DNA from: Owenia fusiformis
Taxonomy: Eukaryota > Annelida > Polychaeta > Sabellida > Oweniidae
Direction: 5' to 3'
Length of the DNA stretch: 64,000 nucleotides
Assembly: GCA_903813345.2 (NCBI GenBank)
Contig: CAIIXF020000011.1
Coordinates: 24,110,166 to 24,174,165, forward strand
Below, one piece after another: positions 42,601-46,611 of the stretch. Made by a program: the position numbers and the translations under genes. Within the stretch, counting starts at the first letter, position 1. Every line of letters starts with the position of its first letter. The notes below the pieces were generated by a model. The model ran no database searches. It saw only the letters and a program-made list of their open reading frames with translations, and was not told where the DNA came from.

Positions 42601-44523
42601 TACGTCAGCATTTGTATGATTCTAAAATTGAGATGATTTGAAAAATTCACCCTCTTCTCCCTTCAAATATGTGAGGTAAAACAAATTTGCTAAATAGCAT
42701 TCTTTAATTAAGATGTTCGTATCAATACATTGACTTTTCTTGGTTATTAAGAGTACATGTTTGATATTGAAGTTTGAATCCAAAATCTTACCAGCAAGTA
42801 AAAGTTCCACTGCAGCGAATTCATTGAGATCAAAGATATCACTGATGATTAGTGCCTCTTGTATGAACTCTTGTGTGAGAGTGTGAGGTGCCTGGTCACC
42901 CTCAATGGTAATCCCTTCTCTATCTGCCTTCTTAACTGTCTCTCTATGTGCATTGTTCTTGGCCTGAATATATAGAAAATATCAATATACAGTGTTCTAG
43001 TTTTCTCTTAGTTTGGAATTGCGCTCACTGGGGACAACACACTACTCAAATTCACTGATTAAAATTAGTCATATTTTCGAACTTAACAAATTCCCAACTG
43101 AATGAAAATGTAATTTTCAACAAAGAATAATGTAGTTTTCTGATTTTCTTTAAGGTGAAGCACTCGGTCAGAAACTTAAGAAACTTGAGTTATTTATCGA
43201 GATATAACATTGTGTGCTGCATGTATGAAGCCTATGTCTACAGTTCTTTTTGAGAGGAAATCACTCGTTACTTACAGGGTTCCTTAATAGAGATATAAAA
43301 TCAGGCTTGTGTTTTCTTAATGCAACATCAAGATCCTGTACAGCATCTGGCAGTTTGCGGAAAATAGCTGCATCCACTGTATTGTACAGTTCCTTGTAAC
43401 GACTCCACATACGAGCAGCTGTAAACAAATGTGTTATTTAAGAAATATAGACCGAAAAGCAGGGGTTATATCGTCGAATACACCCCCAAGGGCTAGGCAT
43501 AAACGTTTTCTGTACCCCGAACGACCGAAGGGAGTGAGGGGTTCGAAAGCTTTTGTGCCTAGCCCCAAGGGGTGTATTCGACGATATTACCCCAGCTCTG
43601 AGGTCTATCATCATCATCATCATCATTTGGTACTGTAGCTGTTAGGCTTGTGTGCCTGTTGTCGCTAAGCTCTTTTTATATTTATCAGCTAAAAACTGAT
43701 CGTGATATTTTAATCATTTGAACCACCTGGTCCAAGACACTTTAAGTTTGACAGGTGAGCTAGGTTAAGCATAGACCCCAAAGATCAGACTTGCAGACTG
43801 GTCTTCTTGTTGCAGTACTATATTACGATTCAACATGAAAGCTCACCAAATTGTTTCGAATATTCATCATGGTCCGCCATTACTACGACCCACCGTTATG
43901 ACGTCACACATTACATGTACTAACTGGGTTATTGATCTCGAATATAACCCAGCTGAAGCATTGACTTTGTTTACAGTTTATAGAAGGCGTGAATACAGTC
44001 ATGTTCGAATTACGTATAAACTTTTCATTGTTTTGGATGAAAATGATTACGTTAAAATGAGGGAAGTCGTTTGATACTTTTATACAGCACTAAATAATTT
44101 TTTTTAAGATAAGGAAGTTTATTCATCATTCATTGACACCAATCGTCATTTTTTGCTGGCTTTTACACTGCTTTTCAGTTCTCATTTTATTACCTCCTTC
44201 CTAAACATTTCTAATGAAGAGTACTTGCAGTCAGTTACATTAAAAATGATAGCTTTTTGAATATAAATTTGATGCCTTGGCTAACAAATTCCTTCAAATT
44301 GAAATTGAATTTGAAATTCAAAAATTGAAAACAAAAACTGAAACTGAAATGTTTTCGTGATTCTCCCAGACTGTGGTTGTTTGATGATATCGCGTCAATG
44401 TAATAATCAGATATGACAAATTGATCTTCCATTTTTACAGTAATTGTAGTGTAATAGCGTAACGTACATGGTAAATAGTACTGATCTTGAAAAAAGTAAA
44501 AGCTCACCGGAATTTACCGCCAT
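506..44523 (-). CDS. NUP205: NUP205 nucleoporin gene, N-terminal 24 exons (3' end outside window)
   Basis: Large scaffold nucleoporin of the nuclear pore inner ring (Nup93 complex; yeast Nup192 relative). Coding exons in transcript order: 44523-44508, 43418-43276, 42963-42792, 42582-42364, 42212-41901, 41732-41568, 41049-40937, 40553-40491, 40039-39923, 39715-39581, 39348-39198, 36590-36397, 35915-35682, 35340-35131, 34334-34152, 33933-33876, 33456-33267, 32982-32862, 32636-32552, 32252-32094, 15673-15431, 15022-14873, 14571-14479, 612-506. All junctions are GT-AG and phases agree throughout, giving about 1,211 codons without a stop. Family blocks I recognise include GLTRGLVAVLLYYDGRR, MTTRFTKQLMDEGL, GLANGPQCAH, KAELLTTLAAFAKTPEIAA, LGAGYRPPGLDPYL and RQRSHTQRLL. 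The start was chosen because MAVNS followed by AA matches the family N-terminus. Roughly the C-terminal 40% lies below position 506. Confidence 0.95.
694..1612 (+). repeat. ATGGCC/GGACGG composite element, copy 1
   Basis: Starts ACAACAGCAACGCCAAAGCG, then about four tandem units of roughly 120-135 bp with AAATGGCGGCCATTTT, ATATGAACAAAATCGCTC and GTGTCATTAGACAGTGTG. It ends in a run of GGACGGACGG; the 3' hairpin of other copies is missing. Open frames across it (MAAILKNG-type peptides) reflect the repeat, not genes. Confidence 0.85.
1900..2468 (+). mobile_element. Tigger/pogo DNA transposon, 3' remnant
   Basis: The frame 1921-2106 ends QTTMKDFFKQK, like the C-terminus of Tigger/TIGD-type transposases (ALDILKDYTSS upstream fits the family's helical end). 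At 2361-2468 the minus strand begins CAGTAAAACCTGTCTAATCC, a pogo/Tigger-style terminal repeat, with a TA next to it at 2469-2470. The DDE core and the 5' terminus are absent, so it is inactive. Confidence 0.7.
3180..3560 (+). repeat. Tandem AAGATGG/CATCAGCATATAAAATTT repeat
   Basis: Three units with CATCAGCATATAAAATTT, TGGTATTTGAGTTATCAAAG and GAGCAAAGCTC. It is related to 11805-12110 and belongs to the wider ATGGCC family. Interrupted by the L1-like LINE; a family-type 3' end (CGAACTTCGTTCGGTTGGAT) resumes at 4890. Confidence 0.75.
3560..4870 (+). mobile_element. L1/Tx1-like LINE ORF2 C-terminal fragment
   Basis: Frame 3592-4185 (INTMIFKFLWSKGKF, DKVKRDVMVQDY, GELKMIDCKDMQKAF, ILWIKKLQ) matches the region after the reverse transcriptase in L1-type ORF2. 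It continues after a frame break in 4179-4466 and then as CKFCNARDDSMHYFVKCPV, a C-C-H-C zinc-type motif near the protein end. An A-rich tail precedes 4863. No RT core, so this is a dead 5'-truncated copy. It is inserted in a repeat of the ATGGCC family. Confidence 0.8.
4917..6715. other. No gene seen
   Basis: AT-rich intronic sequence of NUP205 and presumed upstream region of the fucosyltransferase gene. A short ACACACACACGAACACC stretch occurs near 5250. Nothing else supported. Confidence 0.5.
6716..8767 (+). CDS. Alpha-(1,3)-fucosyltransferase-like, two exons
   Basis: Golgi glycosyltransferase (GT10 family) predicted to move fucose from GDP-fucose to glycans. Exon 1 is 6716-7588 and exon 2 8306-8767, joined GT-AG in phase 0, 444 residues. 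A type II signal anchor lies at residues 6-23 after MAIIRK. A stem of four near-identical 22-24-residue repeats (NNTPIIPASSKQNAMSGG) follows at about 40-130. The catalytic region runs from ILWYNDFFGAQ to the end, with Cys pairs CPEYKC and CGSKKC and the GT10 signature FYLAFENSLCEDYITEK at about 319-335, followed by NYTAHLPPNSFINV. The signature continues as EKPGNAI where the family usually has a bulky pair such as LW or FF. An ATTATT run lies just inside the intron. AATAAA follows near 8867. It sits in antisense orientation inside NUP205 intron 23. Confidence 0.88.
6838..7105 (+). repeat. In-frame VNTR encoding the fucosyltransferase stem
   Basis: Four units of about 72 bp (the last about 9 bp shorter) encode QMNNTPIIPASSKQNAMSGG plus ISKH. 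Units 1-3 are almost identical at DNA level, so the array is young or homogenised. All length changes keep the frame. The stem is Ser/Thr/Asn-rich and not part of the catalytic fold. Confidence 0.9.
8076..8221. mobile_element. Small MITE in the fucosyltransferase intron
   Basis: Starts CAGTGATCTCCCCAG and ends CTGGGGAGATCACTG, a perfect 15-bp inverted repeat. The interior repeats GCACCCACCTGA three to four times. A related copy is at 31071-31268. Confidence 0.8.
9062..9856 (+). mobile_element. Mariner-like transposon, internally decayed
   Basis: Inverted terminal repeats CAGGGTGTCCAAAAAAAATA and its partner ending TTTTTGGACACCCTG extend about 38 bp and are flanked by TA at 9060-9061 and 9857-9858. 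Transposase pieces remain in broken frames: VAMRKHGIISPFWFEGD around 9231-9285 and HSPDLNPPDFYLWGFLKANV around 9491-9550, the family's catalytic Asp region. At 795 bp it is shorter than a full mariner. Confidence 0.88.
10432..10790 (-). pseudogene. Frameshifted open-frame remnant, unknown protein
   Basis: On the minus strand one frame reads RGCNLTEDNLRRGNLSKYAS and KSTMTEDQLK. Two frame steps later it continues CEFWNEDPLPLTEDPRDTII, NLDAENRFSAKISNLENM and FEWLNNEHLDTRLGAI. Composition looks like real protein, but the joint at about 10640 needs a frameshift. I do not recognise the family. It may be a transposon or retrocopied gene fragment. Confidence 0.4.
10900..11800. other. No gene seen
   Basis: AT-rich NUP205 intron 23 sequence without recognisable exons or repeats. 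Confidence 0.5.
11805..12114 (+). repeat. Decayed CATCAGCATGTAAA repeat units
   Basis: Two or three units similar to 3180-3560, lying directly before composite element copy 2. Confidence 0.7.
12115..13343 (+). repeat. ATGGCC/GGACGG composite element, copy 2
   Basis: Begins CAGAACAACGGCAACGCC, has decayed tandem units, then a conserved 3' module (TTACTGTAAAATCGGCAC, CGAGCAGAACTTCTACCCCC, TTGCCCGGACGGACGGACGG) and the terminal palindrome-like AACTTCGTTCGATGGGATAA. Confidence 0.85.
13530..14300 (+). mobile_element. CRE / Met-Ala-Asp exon / palindrome module
   Basis: TGACGTCACC at 13644, then ATG at 13913 (MADESRKKRFAS..., ending SYNTIKSKKAIKILKEY). The short frame faintly recalls the N-terminus of tyrosine-recombinase-like proteins common in marine invertebrates; this is a weak recollection. 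A palindrome at 14160-14296 pairs GTGAAATACAGAAAATATTC with GAATATTTTCTGTATTTCAC. Confidence 0.5.
14479..15673 (-). CDS. NUP205: NUP205 exons 21-23
   Basis: Exon 21 (15673-15431) begins ISGTPKTCLHAILDLLGQG and includes LAELAYHTVYELCANRDVS and ATLRYLRTTHDFLYKQ. It completes the QDPG codon left by exon 20, which proves the 16.4-kb intron between them. Exon 22 (15022-14873) reads NQQSWLLKTVAIELRVTSMN then RQRSHTQRLLNLLLDD. Exon 23 (14571-14479) is a poorly conserved acidic/polar linker (GQDTDFSQTDADRSIFGLND) where the vertebrate protein also has a linker. Exon 21's donor sits in a tandem repeat. Confidence 0.92.
15160..15445 (-). repeat. Tandem repeats around the NUP205 exon 21 donor
   Basis: ATGCCCTTTA-containing units (minus strand) occur within the exon end and at least four more times downstream. 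One intronic unit repeats the full CAG|GTATGT donor about 64 bp past the true one. The most distant copy (15160-15175) still matches the exon's CTGCTG-ATATGCCC. Confidence 0.75.
16374..16800 (-). repeat. Three degenerate copies of the receptor 1 C-terminal coding end
   Basis: On the plus strand GGTCCATTT recurs at 16390, 16538, 16691 and 16816. The last is inside the receptor gene (Gly-Lys-Trp-Thr-Thr of the tail). The trailing copies also carry GCTATAAAGACGAATACAGT-like sequence, matching the TM7 coding segment at 16922-16960. Unit spacing is about 125-153 bp. Reading frames are broken, so these are decayed duplications in the 3' flank. Confidence 0.75.
16771..17799 (-). CDS. Intronless class A GPCR, adenosine-receptor-like (receptor 1)
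   Basis: Single-exon 342-residue rhodopsin-family receptor at the plasma membrane. Visible marks: GN at 23-24 (TM1), D52 in LAFVD (TM2), C76 paired with C157, ERF 101-103 in place of DRY, ITWLP 253-257 (TM6) and NPYVY 299-303 (TM7). The N-terminus before TM1 is only about 7 residues. An in-frame TAA ten codons upstream with no other ATG fixes the start. RPLRYGELIT after TM3, MVPRFAWN after TM4 and EAKAVKTLIIVVGLF entering TM6 resemble adenosine receptors, which also have very short N-termini; the ligand is not shown. NVT at 153-155 is a possible glycosylation site. It shares FRDxRGS and GHIWPGM with receptor 2, transcribed divergently 1.5 kb away. It lies in NUP205 intron 20 on the same strand as NUP205. 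Confidence 0.9.
   Translation of the reverse strand: MIHFKGLPLVIAAFIIGIVGFIGNLCVIILGLKDKNLKTISNRGIIALAFVDIVASFPVCFPLSVLNFGSWSPYFCDGIVYAFTIHQVLASVFILVIVTIERFIAITRPLRYGELITLKKLNICLFIANFYAYTIGMVPRFAWNVKHIDAYQNVTDCNMFRDLRGSYFGFILIGHIWPGMIILAVVYAKIWKIVKSQIASIYTNNTVVPQQIMNPQEGNSGTPRGKTIELSPKQLAEAKAVKTLIIVVGLFFITWLPLSVAVVVHFKGFTVDFYPTPPNTEALNETVFILIALANSAINPYVYALTNKQYKLAMKKTRLYQVVCGKWTTAVRDNDTVVSTLT
17800..19322. other. Intergenic region between the divergent receptors
   Basis: AT-rich. No exon-like segment seen. A short direct repeat (TCTGTATTATATGGCTCAAC) occurs twice at 18813-18868. Promoters of both receptors presumably lie here; no diagnostic element was found. Confidence 0.5.
19323..20357 (+). 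CDS. Intronless class A GPCR, adenosine-receptor-like (receptor 2)
   Basis: Single-exon 344-residue paralogue of receptor 1. GN 25-26, D54, C81 with C164, ERY 105-107, ITWFP 254-258 and NPYVY 300-304 are all present, so all seven membrane segments look intact. Shared with receptor 1 but uncommon in class A receptors generally: NVFRDMRGS in ECL2, GHIWPGMI in TM5, VHFKGFTID after TM6, YALTNK after TM7. Ligand class is inferred only as adenosine-like or orphan. It lies antisense to NUP205. No intron is needed and no upstream exon is evident. The stop is followed by short repeats and then a G-rich element. Confidence 0.9.
   Translation: MSIATLIWGVLMGLGGVSSLFGFLGNVTVIYLIKKKKNLQTLTNQGIFMLAMTDITASVPIFVPFMVVDVAKYSGYNILVCNVIYCFMINQALASNLLLMLVTIERYIAISKPLTYPTLVTKKRIVIATYAVLCYSAIIAFSPFMGWNHYSHNKLFLNLTSERCNVFRDMRGSLAASFVIGHIWPGMILMGILYTKIWIIVRRQIMAIHNNIIISDNQLEMRNNQHISGTSNAKRKAELKAIRSLMIVVGLFIITWFPMTILLTVHFKGFTIDMFETPTNVEGIQYFIVLIIALSNSTMNPYVYALTNKAFKDALKEMRIVQFITGTCQCRKTHVTPIDNEQTT
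20447..21985. mobile_element. G-rich repetitive element with short inverted ends
   Basis: Ends CAGGCCCGTAAGA and TCTGACGGCCCTG are imperfect inverses. Inside, about five units of roughly 300 bp carry TTTGGTGCTTTCTGGGCACT and AATTTTACAATTTTAAGATG, separated by long G-runs and GGGGTGCCAGAGG minisatellites. Proline-rich frames on the minus strand here are artefacts of the G-runs. A roughly 50-bp unit (ATGACAATTCCTGAGATCCC) flanks it on both sides. Confidence 0.72.
22040..23312. other. No gene located; SCP first exon may be here
   Basis: The missing SCP first exon (about 12 codons, phase 0 end) should lie upstream of 23848. No convincing ATG...CAG|GTAAG segment could be picked. Confidence 0.4.
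23313..23550 (+). mobile_element. Pogo/Tigger-type terminal repeat fragment
   Basis: Begins CAGTAAAACCTGTATTAG after a TA dinucleotide, closely related to the end at 2468. The following text repeats GTGAACA-type motifs, common in subterminal regions of these elements. The other end was not found. Confidence 0.55.
23848..29294 (+). CDS. Sarcoplasmic calcium-binding protein (SCP), exons 2-4
   Basis: Invertebrate EF-hand protein that buffers calcium in muscle cytosol. Exons 23848-23974, 26454-26638 and 29067-29294 join GT-AG with agreeing phases to give 179 residues plus an unlocated short first exon (about 12 residues in the paralogue). EF1 loop is DIDKDGVMGYED, with Asp at position 12 as in annelid SCPs. 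The third site (SSGFMTFDNY) lacks the first Asp and looks degenerate. The last loop is canonical, DTNGDGLISREE. The end NRFFGPLINY matches the family C-terminus. Length fits the usual 175-195. AATAAA lies at 29821. The exon 2 donor begins a 31-bp tandem repeat. Transposon remnants fill both introns. Confidence 0.85.
23974..24066 (+). repeat. 31-bp tandem repeat starting at the SCP exon 2 donor
   Basis: Three units beginning GGTACATCCAC (or GGAACATCCAC) and ending GCATTAAC. The first GGT is the splice donor itself. The second unit has GA in place of GT. Confidence 0.85.
24142..26065 (+). repeat. About 143-bp tandem array split by copy 3
   Basis: Units containing GATATCCTCTATCATGTGTG, CTGAAATGGCGATGACAAGA, CCTTCAAAATGG and CAAGATGGC repeat four times before 24709 and about twice after 25828. 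The junction text AAAAGTTAATCAGC of intact units is interrupted exactly there. Confidence 0.85.
24709..25828 (+). repeat. ATGGCC/GGACGG composite element, copy 3 (most complete)
   Basis: Full 5' start CAGAACAACGGCAACGCC, about five units of roughly 135 bp, the GGACGG run and the 3' end TTCGTTCGATGGGATAA. ATCCCATAGAAC near the 5' end and GTTCGATGGGAT at the 3' end form a subterminal inverted repeat. It splits a separate tandem array. Confidence 0.87.
26811..27661. mobile_element. Fold-back element with about 50-bp inverted ends
   Basis: Left end AGAGAGATTTCGCACATACG and right end CTTATGTGCGAAATCTCTCT are inverted copies, followed inward by matching ACAACTTATA / TATAAGTTGT stretches. No coding content. 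Lies in SCP intron 3. Confidence 0.7.
27740..28235. mobile_element. MITE with nested internal palindrome
   Basis: Outer inverted ends pair TATATTCGTGAATGCAACTA with TAGTTGCATTAGCGAATACA. Inside, 27958-28012 and 28035-28088 form a second long inverted repeat built on GTACAAAATGGATGGAGGGG. Confidence 0.65.
28262..28876 (-). mobile_element. Mariner-like element with long inverted termini
   Basis: Both ends read CAGGGTGGTCAAAAAA into the element, and imperfect similarity continues for about 90 bp. TA lies at 28260-28261 and 28877-28878. The minus-strand frame 28619-28413 contains QQQWFQRDRTIPHTPNDAQ, matching the WFQQDGAxPHTA catalytic block of mariner transposases. It is a deletion derivative inside SCP intron 3. 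Confidence 0.8.
30284..31567 (+). pseudogene. Second SCP copy, probably inactive
   Basis: First exon 30284-30319 (MADSAEIPSDVQ) and second exon 30542-30666 (RQLPLTWIRKFL, DKDKDGVIG) resemble the neighbour. A last-exon homologue runs at about 31340-31567 (SGFMTFDNYMILWNG, DANGDGLITQGE, RFYGPLINY). No equivalent of exon 3 is visible between 30667 and 31330. Exon 2 is two bases shorter than its twin. The acceptor AG before the last exon is changed to TG, with an in-frame TGA just upstream. A TATAAAG lies at 30262. An unrecognised splice solution is possible but I found none. Confidence 0.65.
31071..31268. mobile_element. Related MITE inside the damaged SCP copy
   Basis: Begins CAGTGCTCTCCTCAGG, ends TGGGAGATCACT, and contains AAGTGGGTGCA units, the reverse of the 8076 element. 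It occupies the interval where an SCP exon 3 would be expected. Confidence 0.7.
32094..36590 (-). CDS. NUP205: NUP205 exons 12-20
   Basis: Nine exons encoding about residues 531-1010. Exon 12 reads SWDHFFMSMNQYY, exon 13 CSVPPKLKAELLTTLAAF, exon 14 FIRDNVFLKFNTRAYKHPGE, exon 15 PAGYSLMVHMLNDGGML, exon 17 DKLLLGINPRSGKADHLVN, exon 19 HGFVECIEAEDIEDPP, exon 20 HFLMGYELRRPLVNTVLQDP. The exon 11/12 intron contains a LINE. Exon 14's donor is followed after four bases by four 119-bp tandem repeats. Exon 20 ends in QDPG split over the junction, and the sequence resumes only at 15673. Confidence 0.93.
34657..35127. repeat. 119-bp tandem repeat, four units, abutting the NUP205 exon 14 donor
   Basis: TTGAATATCAC starts units at 34657, 34776, 34895 and 35014, exactly 119 bp apart and nearly identical. 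The last unit stops about four bases short of the exon 14 donor. Unit sequence includes TTTGAATATTCATTGCCC and TACGTAGCC. No coding signal. Confidence 0.92.
36634..39170 (-). mobile_element. Non-LTR retrotransposon (Jockey/CR1-like), 5'-truncated, RT frame open
   Basis: An open frame at 38995-36914 encodes 693 residues. Reverse transcriptase landmarks in order: SNYRPVTLLSTLSKVFE, FLDLSSAFDVVPHNLL, GVPQGSVLGPLLF, FADDTS (catalytic Asp pair) and HKHLGLTLD. A C-terminal Cys/His region CLCDNINQTTLHFLLKCPLL follows. No endonuclease domain, so the copy is 5'-truncated. On the minus strand AATAAAG and an A-tract at 36634-36645 mark the 3' end. The 5' boundary near 39170 is approximate. It lies in NUP205 intron 11 in the same orientation as the host. 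The long intact frame points to a fairly recent insertion. Confidence 0.88.
39198..43418 (-). CDS. NUP205: NUP205 exons 2-11
   Basis: Ten exons encoding about residues 6-530. Exon 2 gives KHKPDFISLLRNP. Exons 3 and 4 join across a phase-1 intron to read FAAVELLLAGENQQPNFPGL. Exon 5 carries SLAECIFCWAAQTPLDKNN and exon 11 gives LLPPSLYIPYIEMLTGLANG. Introns here are short (about 100-1,500 bp) except intron 1, which carries a hairpin element at 43446-44020. Strong collinear match to the vertebrate protein; splice sites were read by eye. Confidence 0.93.
43446..44020 (-). mobile_element. Hairpin element copy 1 with CRE-like first-exon block
   Basis: Arms 43446-43499 and 43556-43608 pair (CGTCGAATACACCCC with GGGGTGTATTCGACG) around a loop of about 56 bp. 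A block at 43825-44018, inverted at 58858-59050, contains TGACGTCA and ATGGCGGACCATGATGAATA on the minus strand. About 210 bp between them (43609-43818) are absent from copy 2. Confidence 0.8.
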
Positions 44524-44786
44524 GCTGAAATAGGTGTAACTCCACTCTTTTATTTTTGCCGGAAATGAACTAAAGTTTCTTTTTGGTTAAACCTATAATC
44601 AAATGATTATTAGGGTGATTTTAAACCGTAATTATGTAATACTTTTTCGTTTTGCCCTGATTAACAAGACAAGCTCAATGAGTTGAACACACTGACCAAA
44701 ACTTATTGCTACAATTTTACAGTCTAATTACTGTTGTGATACCTTCTAACTAACGAGTAACATCTTAGAAAGAAACAACTTCCGCC
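44524..44786. promoter_or_regulatory. Shared head-to-head NUP205/RBM28 promoter region
   Basis: The two start codons face away from each other with 263 bp between them, so both 5' UTRs and core promoters must lie here unless an untranslated exon exists elsewhere. GCCGGAAATG at 44558-44567 and CAACTTCCGCCATGG at the RBM28 start resemble ETS sites. ATGGCGG at both start codons resembles YY1. The region is AT-rich, with no CpG island and no clear TATA box. Confidence 0.6.
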
Positions 44787-46611
44787 ATGGAAAAACATGC
44801 TTCGAAAACTTTATTTGTGAGAAATCTACCGTTTTCAACCACAAATGATAAACTTGAGTCATTATTTGGTGATATTGGCCCTCTAAAGAAATGCTTTGTT
44901 GTGAAAGACAAAGGTAAGGTGCAGTCGTTTTAATTCAATGATGAAACACAGCTGGCTGAATTTTTGGGGCTTTTTTTTCAGACACATTCAGTATCGTACT
45001 ACAGTACATGTATGCAGTTCATTTGGGGCATTTGGTTGAATTTTTTTACCCCCATGTACTAAGTGGGCCTTTTATGTGGGGTGTTTTTTCAAACATTTAT
45101 GGGGGTAAAATTTTGGGGAAGTGACGGTGGTGTTTGTAAGAGCTGTTGGACTAGATTTACCTCTTGACATAAAGGCTGTGTAGGTCTGATATACAACAGC
45201 TTTTGCTCGTTCCCTATAGGCCGCAGAATTGTGATGGCTGAAATTGAAGTTCTGAAATCAGGTGCTAAATTTACAATTGTTTACATCTCCAAATGTTCTC
45301 TACATCTCCATTGACCATCATCCTTTTGCGAAAGTCTATCAGCTGCTTCTGTGGCAATCAGGACTTCTCTTTATCCTTGATTTGCAAGCGAGAAATCAAA
45401 ATGGCAGTTTTGACGTAAATTCACGAACTGCCAAAAATGTTTGACACATGTAAAAGCAGACTAGATCCAAGATCTGATTATGTTGTGGACATGCTGGGTA
45501 AAATACATGCAGGTGACCATTTTGCTCTTCAAAGTGCATATTTATCACTGTGTGTCTTTTTAATAAATTGCTTCACAGCCTTTTCAGCCACCACTCAGCT
45601 ATCAGTTTATTGATTTTGAGACTACTTTTCACGCTTAACGTTTCAATTATTTTGGTATAATGAAATAAAAATCTGATTTAGAGATCAAAGTTGATAAAAT
45701 CTATTTGCATAATCATCACTTGGTTCATTTCTTGCTTCGTTAAGCGAGTTCCCTTTCAACAATAGTGCAGTGTTGCATGTACTTAATGCACTTTGCAAAT
45801 TTTAGATCAATAAAATAGGGTGGGGCAAGTGTTTTTTTCCAGTTTCCAGTTTCTCTTTGTTAATTGAAGTCCCTTATCTATTAAAGTAGATAGATAGTCT
45901 TAGAGATTTATTTTTCTACATTTTGTGCAGATAGCTTAACTGTAATTGTTGATTATGTGTTAACAAAGTCATATTTATTTTACATAAATATATTTTTTCT
46001 TTTCAGATTCCAAACACCCATGTAGAGGCTATGGATATGTGACATTTTCTATGAGGTAAGTTGCTTGCATAATTTTAAACATTAACAGTTATATTCACAG
46101 TTTATCTACTTTATACTTAGTTTTTTACTTAAGTATTCATCAAATTCCTCCATCCAACCAGCTTTTGATTTTTCATATCTTTGAAGGAATTTTTTAATTT
46201 TAACCTATGTCCTCATAAGAAAGTAATTTTGGAGCAATACGGGTAAGAGCATATATTGTGTACATGTTTTTATTATGTCACCACCAGAAGTGGTGACATA
46301 TTGTTTTCGTCTCAAAACTTTTTTTGTGGATGGTGTTCGATGGTTGATGTTTGGCTGTGGGTGTTCAGCAGTTGGTGTTCCATGGTCGACATCTTAAACA
46401 AATGGCAGGTGGTGACATTTTGCATGTTAATACCTTGTATTATTATCATTATCTTCTAACAGCGATGATGCTGAAAAGGCGCAAACAGATGTTAAGTCTC
46501 TTGATGGAAGAAAACTGTTTGTGAGTTTTGCTGACAGGAAGATTGATCAAAAGAAAAAAGGCAAAAAGCAAACAGGAGATGGAAAAGAAGATGAGACGGT
46601 GATATCACCTG
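44787..46611 (+). CDS. RBM28: RBM28 exons 1-3 (first RRM)
   Basis: Exon 1 encodes the RNP2 strand LFVRNL and ends KKCFVVKDK. Exon 2 supplies the RNP1 strand GYGYVTF. Exon 3 finishes the fold (AEKAQTDVKSLDGRKLFVSF) and continues into a lysine-rich linker KIDQKKKGKKQTGDGKEDE. The layout matches the human protein, where RRM1 is followed by a basic KKKLRNK linker. Confidence 0.92.

Noticed and set aside
43835-44074. 79-residue frame nearly identical to one at 58784-59041
   Set aside because: Conservation is explained by recent copying of the hairpin element; the opposite strand has the CRE, ATG and donor, so this strand is probably not coding.
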